A DNA stretch of 64,000 nt from Saposhnikovia divaricata (lineage: Eukaryota > Streptophyta > Magnoliopsida > Apiales > Apiaceae): contig CM071596.1 of assembly GCA_036435485.1 (NCBI GenBank), positions 61,739,001 through 61,803,000 on the forward strand, read 5' to 3'. A program made the position numbers and the translations under genes. Under the pieces are notes generated by a model. It made no database searches. It saw only the letters and a list, made by a program, of their open reading frames with translations, and was not told the DNA's origin. This document shows, one piece after another, positions 47,096 through 57,051 of the stretch; the stretch's first letter is position 1; each line of letters starts with the position of its first letter.

Positions 47096-47722
47096 TTATT
47101 TTTCTTTACTAAGAAGACGATCTCTAACTTCATTAAGAAGACGAGTTTGGGGATCGGTAACAAATTTAAATTTTATTTTTTTACCTTCTATAATGGCAGA
47201 AATTCCACTTTGATCAACATTGTTGATGGGCATAATATTATGAAGAAAAGGGGTTCCTAGTATTATTCGATGATTAATATTCTTTATTAGAATAAAAGAA
47301 GTAGGAAGACAAACGTCTTTGTTGCAAATATAAGTGTTAGGTAATTTATAACTAACTAAAAGTTTGTCTCCTGCAGCATGAGACATAGATTGTGTGGTGT
47401 TTTCAAAGTATTTAGTAGGGATTATTCCCTCTTGAATTCAATTTAAGTCAGCTCCACTATTTACTAGAGCTATTTCATCTTTGAGAATAAAATCTCTACT
47501 TACCACTAAGGTAACTTTAATATACCATCTTTGAGATGTTACTTGTTCTAATAGATGCAAATATTCTGTAGCCTCAATATTACTAGTAGGGGGGATATCA
47601 TTTGGTTCTTCTTTTTTAATATAAGATTTACCTTCTAACATATTAATTCTTTGGGCTAACAAGGTATTATTCCGTTTGATCTGACTAATTTCATATTTTA
47701 ACAAATTGACTTCTTTTTTCAA
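47096..47722 (-). pseudogene. Pararetroviral protease region, catalytic site lost
   Basis: The stretch 47722-47438 ends IALVNSGADLN and then a stop. Retropepsins have Asp where this Asn stands, so the catalytic residue is changed and the frame is closed just after it. The continuation 47386-47096 (LPTSFILIKNINHRIILGTP) is the rest of the aspartic protease fold. Confidence 0.7.
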
Positions 47723-48430
47723 GTCAATAATAGAAACAGGAGTCTATTTTGAAGTAGACTGCTGAAATCTTTCTAAAACCTCACTTAATTGGTAAGGTGC
47801 TTCTATTACCAGAGGAGCTTCTTTTCTTTATTATCTTTAATAAGAGCTTCAAGCATTTGCTTTTTTAAGTCAAAATTCGTAATTGAATCTATAATCTTTA
47901 CGGCTCGGTCTTGATCAGCCGTTAAAACATTTAATCCATTCATATCTACTATGGATTTTTAATAATTTAACTCATTACATTGACAATCATTATTGTCAGA
48001 ACTAGATGAGTCTGATGTGGTCTCATAAATTAAAGCTAAATTTTCATTATTAGAAGACTCTCCCTCTCTCTTCATCTGAACTATGAAGCATAACCTTTTC
48101 TAATTGTGAACGTAATTGTTCATCCTCTATATCATTTAGAGCTTTCTTAGTCCAACATTGATTAGCATAATGGCCAATTTTGCCGCATTTATGGCAAGTT
48201 ATATCAAACCTTTTGGATTTCCTTTTTCTTTTATCTGGACCAAAAGATTTTTCTTTCGATCTTTGTTTAGGATTATAGGATTTTCTTTTATAGTTCTTTT
48301 TATATGAACTTTTATTAAAGGGATATTTTTGTTTGTAAAGATCATTCTAATAACCTTTATTCCTTTTATAACCAAGTATTTTCTTATTTTTCACTTGGTA
48401 TCTAGGAATTTTTCCTACATCAAAGGCGAA

Positions 48431-49036
48431 TTAATCACAAAATTCTCCTAATTGGTGTTTTTCTGAAAGCTTTTGCTTTTTTAACTGATTTCTTAGCTTT
48501 ATATCATTACATAAATCTAATCCTTCGTTAATGCAGTGACTGACAATTTCTCCATAAGTCAACGAAGCATAATTAATATTTACTCCATCATTCTTATTTC
48601 TCAAGGATTGTCTAACCCTTTCAGCAAAGAGATGGGGTAATCTGTCTAGAAATTTAGACTTCCAATGGATAGAATTAGGGTCATTAAGTTGATAAACCCT
48701 AGATAAGAAGGTATCTTTATACCACCTAAAATGAGTTAATGAAGGACATTTAAGATTTTGGAGAAACGTACAGAGCTTTTCTATTACAGGAATATTAGTT
48801 CCTACAAAATGTTGTAGAATAGCAATACACAGAGTGTATACTGCATCTTCTTCTCCAGTAGTGGTAGTATCATCTTCTACTTTAACAATTTTTTTATGAT
48901 TAAGAATTTCTAATCTCTGATCTTGAGTGAGATAATGATCCCACCAACCTCTAATTTGTCCTACAAATCCTGTAGAAATAAAGGACGCTATCGCACTATC
49001 AGTGCTTCCGTTTTGTTTACACACAGTGGAATACAT
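48431..49036 (-). pseudogene. Pararetroviral capsid-like segment
   Basis: The 201-codon open stretch contains GFVGQIRGWWDHYLT, HFRWYKDTFLSRVYQL and ASLTYGEIVSHCINEGLDLC, characteristic of the capsid region of plant endogenous caulimovirids. It continues upstream to about 49230 (YEWNIDGLNEKQIFDVIHG) and downstream, through breaks, to CHKCGKIGHYANQC, an intact CX2CX4HX4C zinc knuckle near 48153-48196. Frame breaks lie on both sides. Confidence 0.75.
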
Positions 49037-49242
49037 GATTATTCCGTGTATAACATCGAATATTTGTTTTTCATTTAAACCATCGATATTCCATTCATAG
49101 ATGGCTTTTCCCGAATAAAAGGTTTGAATATATTCTGGTTCTTCAAATAGAAGATCCTGTGGAGAAGGTCTTTGATAATAAACTTTTCTAAAGATTTTGG
49201 AGCATAAATAGGATTTAACTCCGCGTTGCTAATTTTTTGTTA

Positions 49243-49247
49243 GCAGA
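49243..49247. repeat. Target-site duplication GCAGA (left)
   Basis: Matches GCAGA at 61080-61084 on the other side of the Tat element. Confidence 0.95.
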
Positions 49248-50018
49248 TGTTATGCCCAAATCTGGCATATTGGCTGAATTGATTTGGTTAGCTAAATTGA
49301 TGGTTCATAATCTATGATGGACCTAGAAGATGAAGATTGGGTCACTAAAGCCCATAATTGGAATCAGCCCAGCATGCCTTAGACGTAATATCTCCATTAC
49401 AGGGGCACCTCGCTCGCTACATGATTCCACCTCGCGGTGTAGCGCCTCGCCATAAGGCCACCTCGCTACAGGAGCACTTTGTCTATTCTCACACTAGGCC
49501 TATGCGCCTCTCATGCCGCTCAGCCTCGGGGTCGCATCTACCGGGGTCGCTACCTGGGGATCGCTTCGTTTGGCTCCCGTCAAGGGATCGCTTCGCGTGG
49601 CCAGGCCTCTCTAGGTCGCATGCAAGGGCCCTGATGGCCTGATGGATCTTTCATTCCAAACTTATCCGTTCGAGGTCGTAGGCTTCTACAGCTGGATCAA
49701 GGATAGGATTGATGACTCATTGCCATGTCAGCCCTAGCTACATGGGCTTGGACTTTGGCTTATCTCTTAAAACCCTAGCCCGCCTAGGTAACTTGTGGCC
49801 CAAGAACTACGTATGGCTTGATCCCTATAAATAGGGTACGTAGGCACCTTGATACGGATGAGAAACAGTTTACCTGAAAAACACCTATCAAGCTCAGCCA
49901 CATTCATATACACAAACCCTCATCCCTTGTTCTTCATTTGTTAGCAAAATATCCGTATTTTGCTCCGATAATCCAGCAAACCTCCAAAATATTGTTATAC
50001 AATATTCTCCCTATAACA
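49248..50018 (+). repeat. 5' LTR of the Tat element (771 bp)
   Basis: TATAAATA box at 49826-49833. The LTR is rich in CTCGC/TCGC motifs. A frame in it is duplicated in the 3' LTR and is not considered a gene. Confidence 0.95.
49826..49833 (+). promoter_or_regulatory. LTR TATA box
   Basis: TATAAATA; the equivalent in the 3' LTR is 60887-60894. Confidence 0.6.
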
Positions 50019-50036
50019 TTTGGCGCTAGAAGGAGG
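50019..50036 (+). other. Primer-binding site of the Tat element
   Basis: TTTGGCGCTAGAAGGAGG directly after the LTR, a form typical of Tat elements; the tRNA was not determined. Confidence 0.6.
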
Positions 50037-50059
50037 GGAGTCATTGAATTGGGAGAACG

Positions 50060-53000
50060 ATGACTAAATCACACAAGAAGAGGAACGATGGTGAGACCCC
50101 GGGGTCGCATAAGGTGAACAAGGACGATCCGCTGACTAGAGGCCCCCCAGAGGACGAGGCCTCCAAGGACAACTCTCAAATTGGGAACAGGGAGGAACAC
50201 ACTCCCCCAGTACAGAGGGTGACATTGAACAGCGAGGTCATGTCTTTCCTAAAAGGCCTCGGCGAGCAGGTGACCGCTGTGCATGAAAGGGTCGCAAAGG
50301 TAGAGAGGCGCTACAGCTCTAGAGGATCGAAGAGGAATGCGAGGACAGGCGGTAAAGCACCCGGGGAAGGAAGCAAACTCCCCCCTAAGAAACTTGTTGA
50401 TGACTTCGATGATGTCCTAACAGATCAAACCAACCCTGACTGGAATGAAGGGGAGGACTCGCTCGGACAGAAAGGGGAATCGCATGACAAGGTCGACTCA
50501 TCTGAAGGGAGATCGGTCAGTGTTTTTGATCGTCTCGGAAAGAAGCTAACTGAGCACGACCTTCGTCTAAAGTTGGAAAAGGCTAATGCGCCCCGTCATG
50601 AAGGACCTAAGAACAGAAGTCAGGGCACGCATCGACAGTTGTCTCCTCGAGATCGCGAGCGGTCATATCGTCGCGATGACAGACCCCCCTCTCTCCGTAG
50701 AGAGCGCGAGCGGTCCCATCGTCGCGATGACAGACCCCCATCTCATCGAGCCCAGGCACGATCTCAATATCTTGAAGAAGATCGTAAAAAGAAGGATCGT
50801 GGGAATGACCAGGAGGAATCTAGTGTCCTGAAAAAGACCCAGTCTCATCATGGAAGTACTGGAGGTAAAAAGGAGGCCGAAAAGGAGGTTAAGGTAGGAG
50901 ACTATAAGCTGGAGGAGTTGAAGAAGGCCCTGGACGCGATGAACAGTGAGAAAGGGATCTTTAGCACTATGGGCTCGTCATCGCCCTTTACTCACGAAAT
51001 TCGAACCGCTCCGCTTCCTGCAGTGTTTCGAGGCCATCAGCATGATATGACCTATAATGGCGACACTGATCCAGCGGAGTTCGTGATTCGATTCAACAAT
51101 GAGATGGATGTTTATCAGGTCTCGTTACTAGCGAGGTGTAGACTATTTGCGGCCTCGCTGAGGGGAAGTGCTCAGCAGTGGTTTTCGAAGCTAGGGGCAT
51201 TGATTGTCATCGATTCTTGGGAGCAACTCGTGGACATCTTTATTAAACAGTTCCAGTCCTCGATGCTCTATGCACCCCCTGTGTCCACCTTAGCAAACAT
51301 AAAACAGAAGGAAGGCGAAACCCTTCATGATTACTTCAAAAGGTTCAATGCTGAGGTGCCTCGCGTGCGAGGAGCAAATGACGAAGCTGTGAAAAATTTC
51401 CTCATCGCTGGAGTAAGGGAAGGAACAGAATTTTGGAAGAAGTTACAAGAGCAGACCCCTAGTACTCTCTCTGAATTGCACAAGATCGCTGAGCCTTTCA
51501 AGCGTGTTGAGAAGTCACTCGCAGATTTGAAGAAGAATAATGAAAGGAGTGGCAGTTGGAATAGGAATCGGGGAGTAAAAAGAAAGGACTCCGGGAGTCC
51601 GAGGCGAGGACGGGATCGAAGTCGTAGCCCCAGCCCAAAAAGGAGAGATCGCGATCCTCTGAGGCGATCCCCACCGAGATCTCGCCCCGCAAGAGATGGA
51701 GACAGGTATATCCCTCTGGTCGCCCCAATTGATCACATTTATGCAGTCAATGAAAGCAAGGGGATATTCAGGAAACCTACACCGATGGGTCTGAAAGGGA
51801 CTGCAAACACGAGCAGGTATTGTGCCTTTCATGAACAAACAGGGCATGATACATCAACCTGCCGAGAGCTGAAGCAGCAAGTGGATCAGTTAATTCGTGA
51901 AGGAAAGTTAACTGAGTGGGCCGTTCGCGAGGTGAAGAAACATAATCCCAAGTCTGGCCTTGGGTATAATCAAGCCCCCCCACCTGAACAGAACCCAGTC
52001 ATTAAAGAAAGGGAAGCGCGAGGCGGAAGTATTCATGTGATAATTGGGGGACCCCACATCGGGGGAGACAGCAATAAAGCCAGAGAGAGGTATGCTCGCG
52101 AGGCCAGGGAGCGACCTCTCACCAATGTACATCACTTGCAAGAGCGACCCCCAAAGCTCTTTAAGGGGGAAGATACGAACATCATGTTCACTGAGGAGGA
52201 TGCGAAGTGGGTTCATCACCCTCATTCTGACGCCCTCGTTGTACGAATTCGCATTGGATCGCAAAATGTCTATAGAGTTCTGGTGGATAATGGGAGTGCT
52301 GTGAATCTCCTGACATACGAAGTCTACCAAAAGATGGGCTACGTGGATAAAGATCTCATCCCAACTGTGGGACACTTGTATGGTTTTACTGGAGCCTCGG
52401 TGAGTGTCAAGGGTCTCATACGACTTCCTGTGACCTTAGGAGACGAGCCCTGCATCACTACTCAGATCGCAGACTTCATGGTGGTGGATCAACCTTCAGC
52501 GTACAATGCAATTGTAGGGAGGCCTATACTTAAGGAAATGAGGGTGGTCACTTCTATCTATCATCTCTCCATGAAGTTTCCTACCCCAAATGGAGTAGGA
52601 TGTGTCAAGGGGGCACAGCATGAATCACGAGAATGTTACAACAAGGCCCTTAAGTCCGCTGAAAAGGGTAGCATATCTATGGTAGACAGGATGGAAAGCG
52701 AGGAGGAAGATAGGGCCCGCAAATCGGCCTCGCGACCCTCAAGTGAATGCAACATCATATCCATCGAGGAACTCCCAGCTGGTTATTTTGATAATTTGGG
52801 AATTCAGGTAGAACCAGTACCAGGTGCTTTAATGATGGAAACCTCGCAGCCAGTAATGGTTCTCCAGGAAGGGATTGTTGAAGAGGCCACAGATAGTGAT
52901 AGCGAGGAGAGCCCAGAGCAGGCCGCTGTGCGAGCCCGAAAGGGGAAATGGGTTCGCAAAGAAACATCTACATTGACAGAACTGCCAAATGGTATCACTC

Positions 53001-56000
53001 AGACAACAACTGTTGTCAAGGAGTTTGGGCACGTAGGTGTAAACCCCTGCGAGGCGAAATCTAGTCAGGCTCGTGAATATGATCTAGACCTGGATCCTCG
53101 CATCCCAGAGCATGTGGAGCGAGCGGGGGCCGCTGAAGACACGATCCCTATTCTTGTTGATGTGCAGGATCCTTCAAAGGTGTTGAAAATAGGGTCGCAA
53201 CTCAACCCTGGTCTGAGAGAGAGATTGGTTACTTTTCTGAAGGCCAACCTTGATGTGTTCGCCTGGTCGCATGAAGACATGATTGGGATTGATCCTAATG
53301 TAATGTGCCATAGGCTCAACTTGGATCCAAGCAAAAAAGGTGTTAGACAGAAAAGGCGACCAATAAGTGGAGAGCGAGCCGAGGCTCTCAAAGAAGAAGT
53401 GGATAGATTACTCAAGGTTGGGCTCGTTAGGGAATCATTCTACCCTGACTGGCTCGCGAATCCTGTCCTCGTGAAGAAACCAAACGGAAAATGGAGAACC
53501 TGTGTGGATTTCACTGATCTCAACAAGCATTGCCCAAAGGATAGTTTCCCATTGCCAAGGATTGATCAGTTAGTGGACGCAACAGCAGGGCATGCACTCC
53601 TCTCTTTTATGGATGCTTATTCTGGGTACAATCAGATACCCATGTACGGCCCCGATCAAGAGCACACCTCGTTTATCACGGATAGAGGCCTCTATTGCTA
53701 CATAGGGATGCCCTTCGGTCTCCTTAATGCTGGGGCCACCTATCAACGGCTCGTTAATATGATGTTTGAGAAGCAGATTGGGAAGACAATGGAAGTTTAT
53801 GTAGATGACATGCTGGTGAAATCCAAAGAGGCTGGGGATCACATCGCCCACCTCGCTGAAATGTTTGATATACTAAGGAAGTACAGAATGAAGCTCAATC
53901 CACAGAAGTGTGTCTTTGGGGTTGAGTCTGGAAAGTTCTTGGGGTTCATTGTCAATCACAGGGGAATTGAAGCGAACCCATCAAAAATAAAGGCCTTGGT
54001 GGACATGCGATCCCCAAGAAGTGTTAAGGAAGTTCAGAGCCTAACGGGACGGATCGCAGCCCTTAACCGGTTCGTCTCTAAATCGTCAGATAAATGTCAT
54101 GAATTCTTCAAGGCAATTAAGAAGGTTGGAAAAAACTTTGAGTGGACCCCTCAATGCGAGGAGGCTTTTCAGAATATCAAGGAGCAACTTGGCTCGCCAC
54201 CAGTGTTATCTAAGCCCAAGGACGGGGAGACGCTCATTGTCTACCTCGCAGTATCAGAACATGCGGTCAGTACGGTGCTAGTACGCGAGGAGGAGAAAGT
54301 TCAGTATCCTGTATACTATGTTAGCAAAAGGATGTTGGATGCTGAGACTCGCTACACCAACATGGAGAAGCTAGCCTATGCCTTGGTGCTGGCCTCGCGG
54401 AAATTGAGGCCCTACTTTCAGGCCCATAGCATCGAGGTTCGTACAGCCTACCCATTGAGGCAGGTAATGCATAAGCCAGAATCCTCAGGAAGATTGTTGA
54501 AGTGGACAGTGGAACTCAGCCAATTTGATATTGAGTTCAAGCCTCGTGGTCCCATTAAAGGTCAGGCACTTGCAGACTTTATTTTAGAATTCCCTCAATC
54601 TGAGGATGATAAATTGGCCATCATAGCGATCCCAGAGGCCGCATCTAGCGAGGTCAAGAAAGAAAATTCCGCCTCGTGGTGGGAACTGTATGTTGACGGA
54701 GCATCAAATAAGGAAGGAGCTGGGGCCGGCATCGAGTTAGTAACTCCAGAAGGTCGCAAGATACAAAGTGCAGTGCACTTCGCCTTCGAGGCCACCAACA
54801 ATGCAGCAGAATACGAGGCTCTCATTATTGGCCTCAGATTGGCACTTGAAATGAAGGTAGAAAATCTCACAGCTTACAGCGATTCCATGCTAGTAACATA
54901 TCAACTCTGGAGTGGGTGGCAAGCTAGAGGCGAGCAGATTGAACTATATCTGCGATGTGCACAGAGGTTGATGAAAAAGTTCAACAATATCAAAGTGGTT
55001 CACATTAGAAGAGAAAAGAATCAAAGGGCTGATGCATTAGCAAAGTTGGGGTCGCGTCGCGAGGCCACCCTACTTGGAATCATTCCACTGGAAATTCAGA
55101 CAAAGCCCAGTGTGCCAGAAGAGTTTGTTATGGAGATAGCGACCCCAAGGTCGACCTGGATGACCCCCATATGGGAGTATGTGAAAATTGGAGCCCTGCC
55201 TCAAGACAAGAAAGAGGCAAGAAAAATCAAATATCAGGCGGCTCGCTATGTCATCTATGACGAGGTCCTATATCGAAGAGGGTTCAACACCCCGCTCCTA
55301 AGATGTGTGGATGGAGAGGAATGCAATTACATTCTCAGAGAAGTTCATGAAGGAATATGTGGCAATCACTCGGGGGGTAGTTCTCTAGCCCAAAAGATTC
55401 TTCGCCAAGGGTACTACTGGCCTACTTTGAAGAGAGATGCTTTCGAGTTCGCTAGAAGGTGTGATAACTGCCAAAGGATCGCTAATTATAGCAATGCCCC
55501 GGTCTCGCACCTCACCTCGCTAACGAGCCCATGGCCCTTCGCTATGTGGGGCATTGACTTAATTGGGGAGCTACCTAAGGCCAAAGGAGGTGTCAAGTAT
55601 GCAGTTGTGGCCGTTGATTATTTCACCAAGTGGGCCGAGGCCGAGCCACTTGCCACTATTACTGCAAAGAAACTCAAGGACTTTGTGTACAGGGCAATAG
55701 TGTGTCGCTATGGGATTCCTTATCAGCTCATATCAGATAACGGAAAGCAATTTGATAGCAAGGACATGAAAGAATTCTGTGAGAACTTGGGAATTAAGAA
55801 GAGTTTTTCAGCTGTAAGTCACCCCCAGACAAATGGTCAAACTGAGGCCATCAACAAAATCATCAAACATACCTTGAAGGCCAAGTTAGAGGAGAGCAAA
55901 GGCAGTTGGCCAGAAGAACTACCAAGGGTCTTGTGGTCGTACAACACTACCCCAAGGACCACAACTGGGGAGACTCCTTTTTCCTTAACATATGGCTGCG

Positions 56001-56392
56001 AGGCTATGGTCCCCGTTGAAGTGGGCTCCGGGTCGTTTAGAAGGGAACACTACGATCCCGACGCAAACGAGGTGAATCATAGATTGTACCTAGACATGAT
56101 AGAAGAAACAAGAAGCGAGGCTCAGCTTCGCCTCGCAGCTTACCAACAGAGGACAGCGAGGTACTATAATGGAAAGGTCAAAGTAAGTTCTTTAAAGACA
56201 GGTGACCTCGTGCTTAGGAGAGTCATGCCTAACACTAAGGTCCCAGGCCACGGTGTCTTTGGTGCTAATTGGGAAGGGCCTTACAAAATCTATGCTACTC
56301 TCTCAGAGGGAACTTATTACCTCACTGACATGAAGGATAAGGTCATTCCGCGAGCTTGGAACGCGGAACATTTGCGCAAATACTATCAGTAA
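50060..56392 (+). CDS. gag-pol: Gag-Pol polyprotein, Tat type (2110 aa)
   Basis: One uninterrupted frame starts 41 bases after the LTR. It begins with a charged Arg/Ser/Asp-rich leader and then a retrotransposon gag domain (about residues 320-490, with SLRGSAQQWFSKL). A Cys/His motif CAFHEQTGHDTSTC follows, then an aspartic protease (LVDNGSAVNLL, about 739). RT has GMPFGLLNAGATYQR and YVDD at about 1247, followed by RNase H. A second archaeal-type RNase H has YVDGAS at about 1544, then NNAAEYEAL, YSDSML and QRADALAKL. Integrase has an HHCC finger (HEGICGNHSGG...CDNCQR) and D,D,E in GIDLIG, ISDNGK and TNGQTEAINK. There is no chromodomain. All catalytic motifs look intact, so the product could be active. 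It should be cleaved into capsid, protease, RT/RNase H and integrase, which copy the RNA and insert the cDNA. Confidence 0.96.
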   Translation: MTKSHKKRNDGETPGSHKVNKDDPLTRGPPEDEASKDNSQIGNREEHTPPVQRVTLNSEVMSFLKGLGEQVTAVHERVAKVERRYSSRGSKRNARTGGKAPGEGSKLPPKKLVDDFDDVLTDQTNPDWNEGEDSLGQKGESHDKVDSSEGRSVSVFDRLGKKLTEHDLRLKLEKANAPRHEGPKNRSQGTHRQLSPRDRERSYRRDDRPPSLRRERERSHRRDDRPPSHRAQARSQYLEEDRKKKDRGNDQEESSVLKKTQSHHGSTGGKKEAEKEVKVGDYKLEELKKALDAMNSEKGIFSTMGSSSPFTHEIRTAPLPAVFRGHQHDMTYNGDTDPAEFVIRFNNEMDVYQVSLLARCRLFAASLRGSAQQWFSKLGALIVIDSWEQLVDIFIKQFQSSMLYAPPVSTLANIKQKEGETLHDYFKRFNAEVPRVRGANDEAVKNFLIAGVREGTEFWKKLQEQTPSTLSELHKIAEPFKRVEKSLADLKKNNERSGSWNRNRGVKRKDSGSPRRGRDRSRSPSPKRRDRDPLRRSPPRSRPARDGDRYIPLVAPIDHIYAVNESKGIFRKPTPMGLKGTANTSRYCAFHEQTGHDTSTCRELKQQVDQLIREGKLTEWAVREVKKHNPKSGLGYNQAPPPEQNPVIKEREARGGSIHVIIGGPHIGGDSNKARERYAREARERPLTNVHHLQERPPKLFKGEDTNIMFTEEDAKWVHHPHSDALVVRIRIGSQNVYRVLVDNGSAVNLLTYEVYQKMGYVDKDLIPTVGHLYGFTGASVSVKGLIRLPVTLGDEPCITTQIADFMVVDQPSAYNAIVGRPILKEMRVVTSIYHLSMKFPTPNGVGCVKGAQHESRECYNKALKSAEKGSISMVDRMESEEEDRARKSASRPSSECNIISIEELPAGYFDNLGIQVEPVPGALMMETSQPVMVLQEGIVEEATDSDSEESPEQAAVRARKGKWVRKETSTLTELPNGITQTTTVVKEFGHVGVNPCEAKSSQAREYDLDLDPRIPEHVERAGAAEDTIPILVDVQDPSKVLKIGSQLNPGLRERLVTFLKANLDVFAWSHEDMIGIDPNVMCHRLNLDPSKKGVRQKRRPISGERAEALKEEVDRLLKVGLVRESFYPDWLANPVLVKKPNGKWRTCVDFTDLNKHCPKDSFPLPRIDQLVDATAGHALLSFMDAYSGYNQIPMYGPDQEHTSFITDRGLYCYIGMPFGLLNAGATYQRLVNMMFEKQIGKTMEVYVDDMLVKSKEAGDHIAHLAEMFDILRKYRMKLNPQKCVFGVESGKFLGFIVNHRGIEANPSKIKALVDMRSPRSVKEVQSLTGRIAALNRFVSKSSDKCHEFFKAIKKVGKNFEWTPQCEEAFQNIKEQLGSPPVLSKPKDGETLIVYLAVSEHAVSTVLVREEEKVQYPVYYVSKRMLDAETRYTNMEKLAYALVLASRKLRPYFQAHSIEVRTAYPLRQVMHKPESSGRLLKWTVELSQFDIEFKPRGPIKGQALADFILEFPQSEDDKLAIIAIPEAASSEVKKENSASWWELYVDGASNKEGAGAGIELVTPEGRKIQSAVHFAFEATNNAAEYEALIIGLRLALEMKVENLTAYSDSMLVTYQLWSGWQARGEQIELYLRCAQRLMKKFNNIKVVHIRREKNQRADALAKLGSRREATLLGIIPLEIQTKPSVPEEFVMEIATPRSTWMTPIWEYVKIGALPQDKKEARKIKYQAARYVIYDEVLYRRGFNTPLLRCVDGEECNYILREVHEGICGNHSGGSSLAQKILRQGYYWPTLKRDAFEFARRCDNCQRIANYSNAPVSHLTSLTSPWPFAMWGIDLIGELPKAKGGVKYAVVAVDYFTKWAEAEPLATITAKKLKDFVYRAIVCRYGIPYQLISDNGKQFDSKDMKEFCENLGIKKSFSAVSHPQTNGQTEAINKIIKHTLKAKLEESKGSWPEELPRVLWSYNTTPRTTTGETPFSLTYGCEAMVPVEVGSGSFRREHYDPDANEVNHRLYLDMIEETRSEAQLRLAAYQQRTARYYNGKVKVSSLKTGDLVLRRVMPNTKVPGHGVFGANWEGPYKIYATLSEGTYYLTDMKDKVIPRAWNAEHLRKYYQ

Positions 56393-56450
56393 AGGCATCG
56401 CTTCTGGTAGTTTCTATCTATTTCGCATGAATAAATCCATACAAAATATT

Positions 56451-56460
56451 GGGGGGTAGT
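56451..56460 (+). other. Second, internal polypurine tract
   Basis: GGGGGGTAGT lies 58 bases after the pol stop and is identical to the ten bases directly before the 3' LTR (60299-60308). Confidence 0.65.
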
Positions 56461-56489
56461 GGTCGTATAGACACCTTCCCTTTATGATG

Positions 56490-56602
56490 TAATGGCATTG
56501 GGCTTCGCCCCACTTACCACTTGTTTGGGCCTCGCCCCACTTATCAATTATTGGGCCTCGCCCCGCTTGTCAACTTGTTTGGGCCTCGCCCCGTTTATCA
56601 AT
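56490..56602 (+). repeat. Tandem repeat of GGGCCTCGCCCC units
   Basis: Four units of about 26-30 bases, each with GGGC(C/T)TCGCCCC followed by (A/G)CTTATCAAT-like spacers. Each core is a near-palindrome. Confidence 0.85.
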
Positions 56603-57051
56603 ATAAAAGTTCAATTTATCTATGAATTACTTTTTATTGTACATTTTACTTGCCTGTTTGTTAACATTAACATGCTAAGGTCCAAACCATCTCAACGATG
56701 CAAGGATCGCATTTGAAGTTACTGCTACAACAATCTAAGGAATCTAAGCAAAGGCATGCAAATCTAGCACTATTCAAGACAATTCAACAAAGATGAAATA
56801 AAGATATAATCTCGAAGTCAAAGTACTAAAGAAGCGAAGCTAAATTACTTGTGCAAATATGTTATGTGCAAAAAATAACGAGGCAATATTGGATGGAAAA
56901 GTTAAAATGCAATATTCACAAAGAAAGGGTCGCCATGCGATCCCAGTTCAGTTGGAGGTTATCAAAGTTAAATAAAACAATATTACATGATTGCGAGACA
57001 TTCAAGGGGTGTCCGCATCCCCAGTTCAACATTCAGAAACAAAGAAATAGT
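56603..57051. other. Spacer between pol region and antisense gene
   Basis: No complete frame seen; it presumably holds the 3' end of the antisense transcript. Confidence 0.5.

Larger units (their letters stand above)
46723..49247 (-). pseudogene. Endogenous pararetrovirus (Caulimoviridae), main decayed segment
   Basis: Reading the minus strand, the order is capsid-like region (about 49230-48431), zinc knuckle (about 48196-48153), protease (about 47530-47096) and the beginning of reverse transcriptase (47068-46723). This matches a plant dsDNA reverse-transcribing virus integrated in the host genome. Frames are broken by stops and shifts throughout and RT is cut off at 46722 by an LTR-type repeat. 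A Tat element at 49248 separates it from its upstream part at 61080-61693. Inactive relic; genus not assigned. Confidence 0.8.

Noticed and set aside
46723..49247. Reading the capsid/RT segment as a Ty3/Gypsy element
   Set aside because: The GWWDHYLT capsid signature and the SPWSCTTFYVNN...GVPRLV RT signature fit caulimovirids better, and no LTRs flank it.
49358..49642. A 94-codon frame in the Tat LTR, identical at 60419-60703
   Set aside because: Identity is explained by the LTR duplication; no domain and no start context.
51498..53851. Several 60-155 codon minus-strand frames
   Set aside because: Shadows of the gag-pol frame with no recognisable motif.
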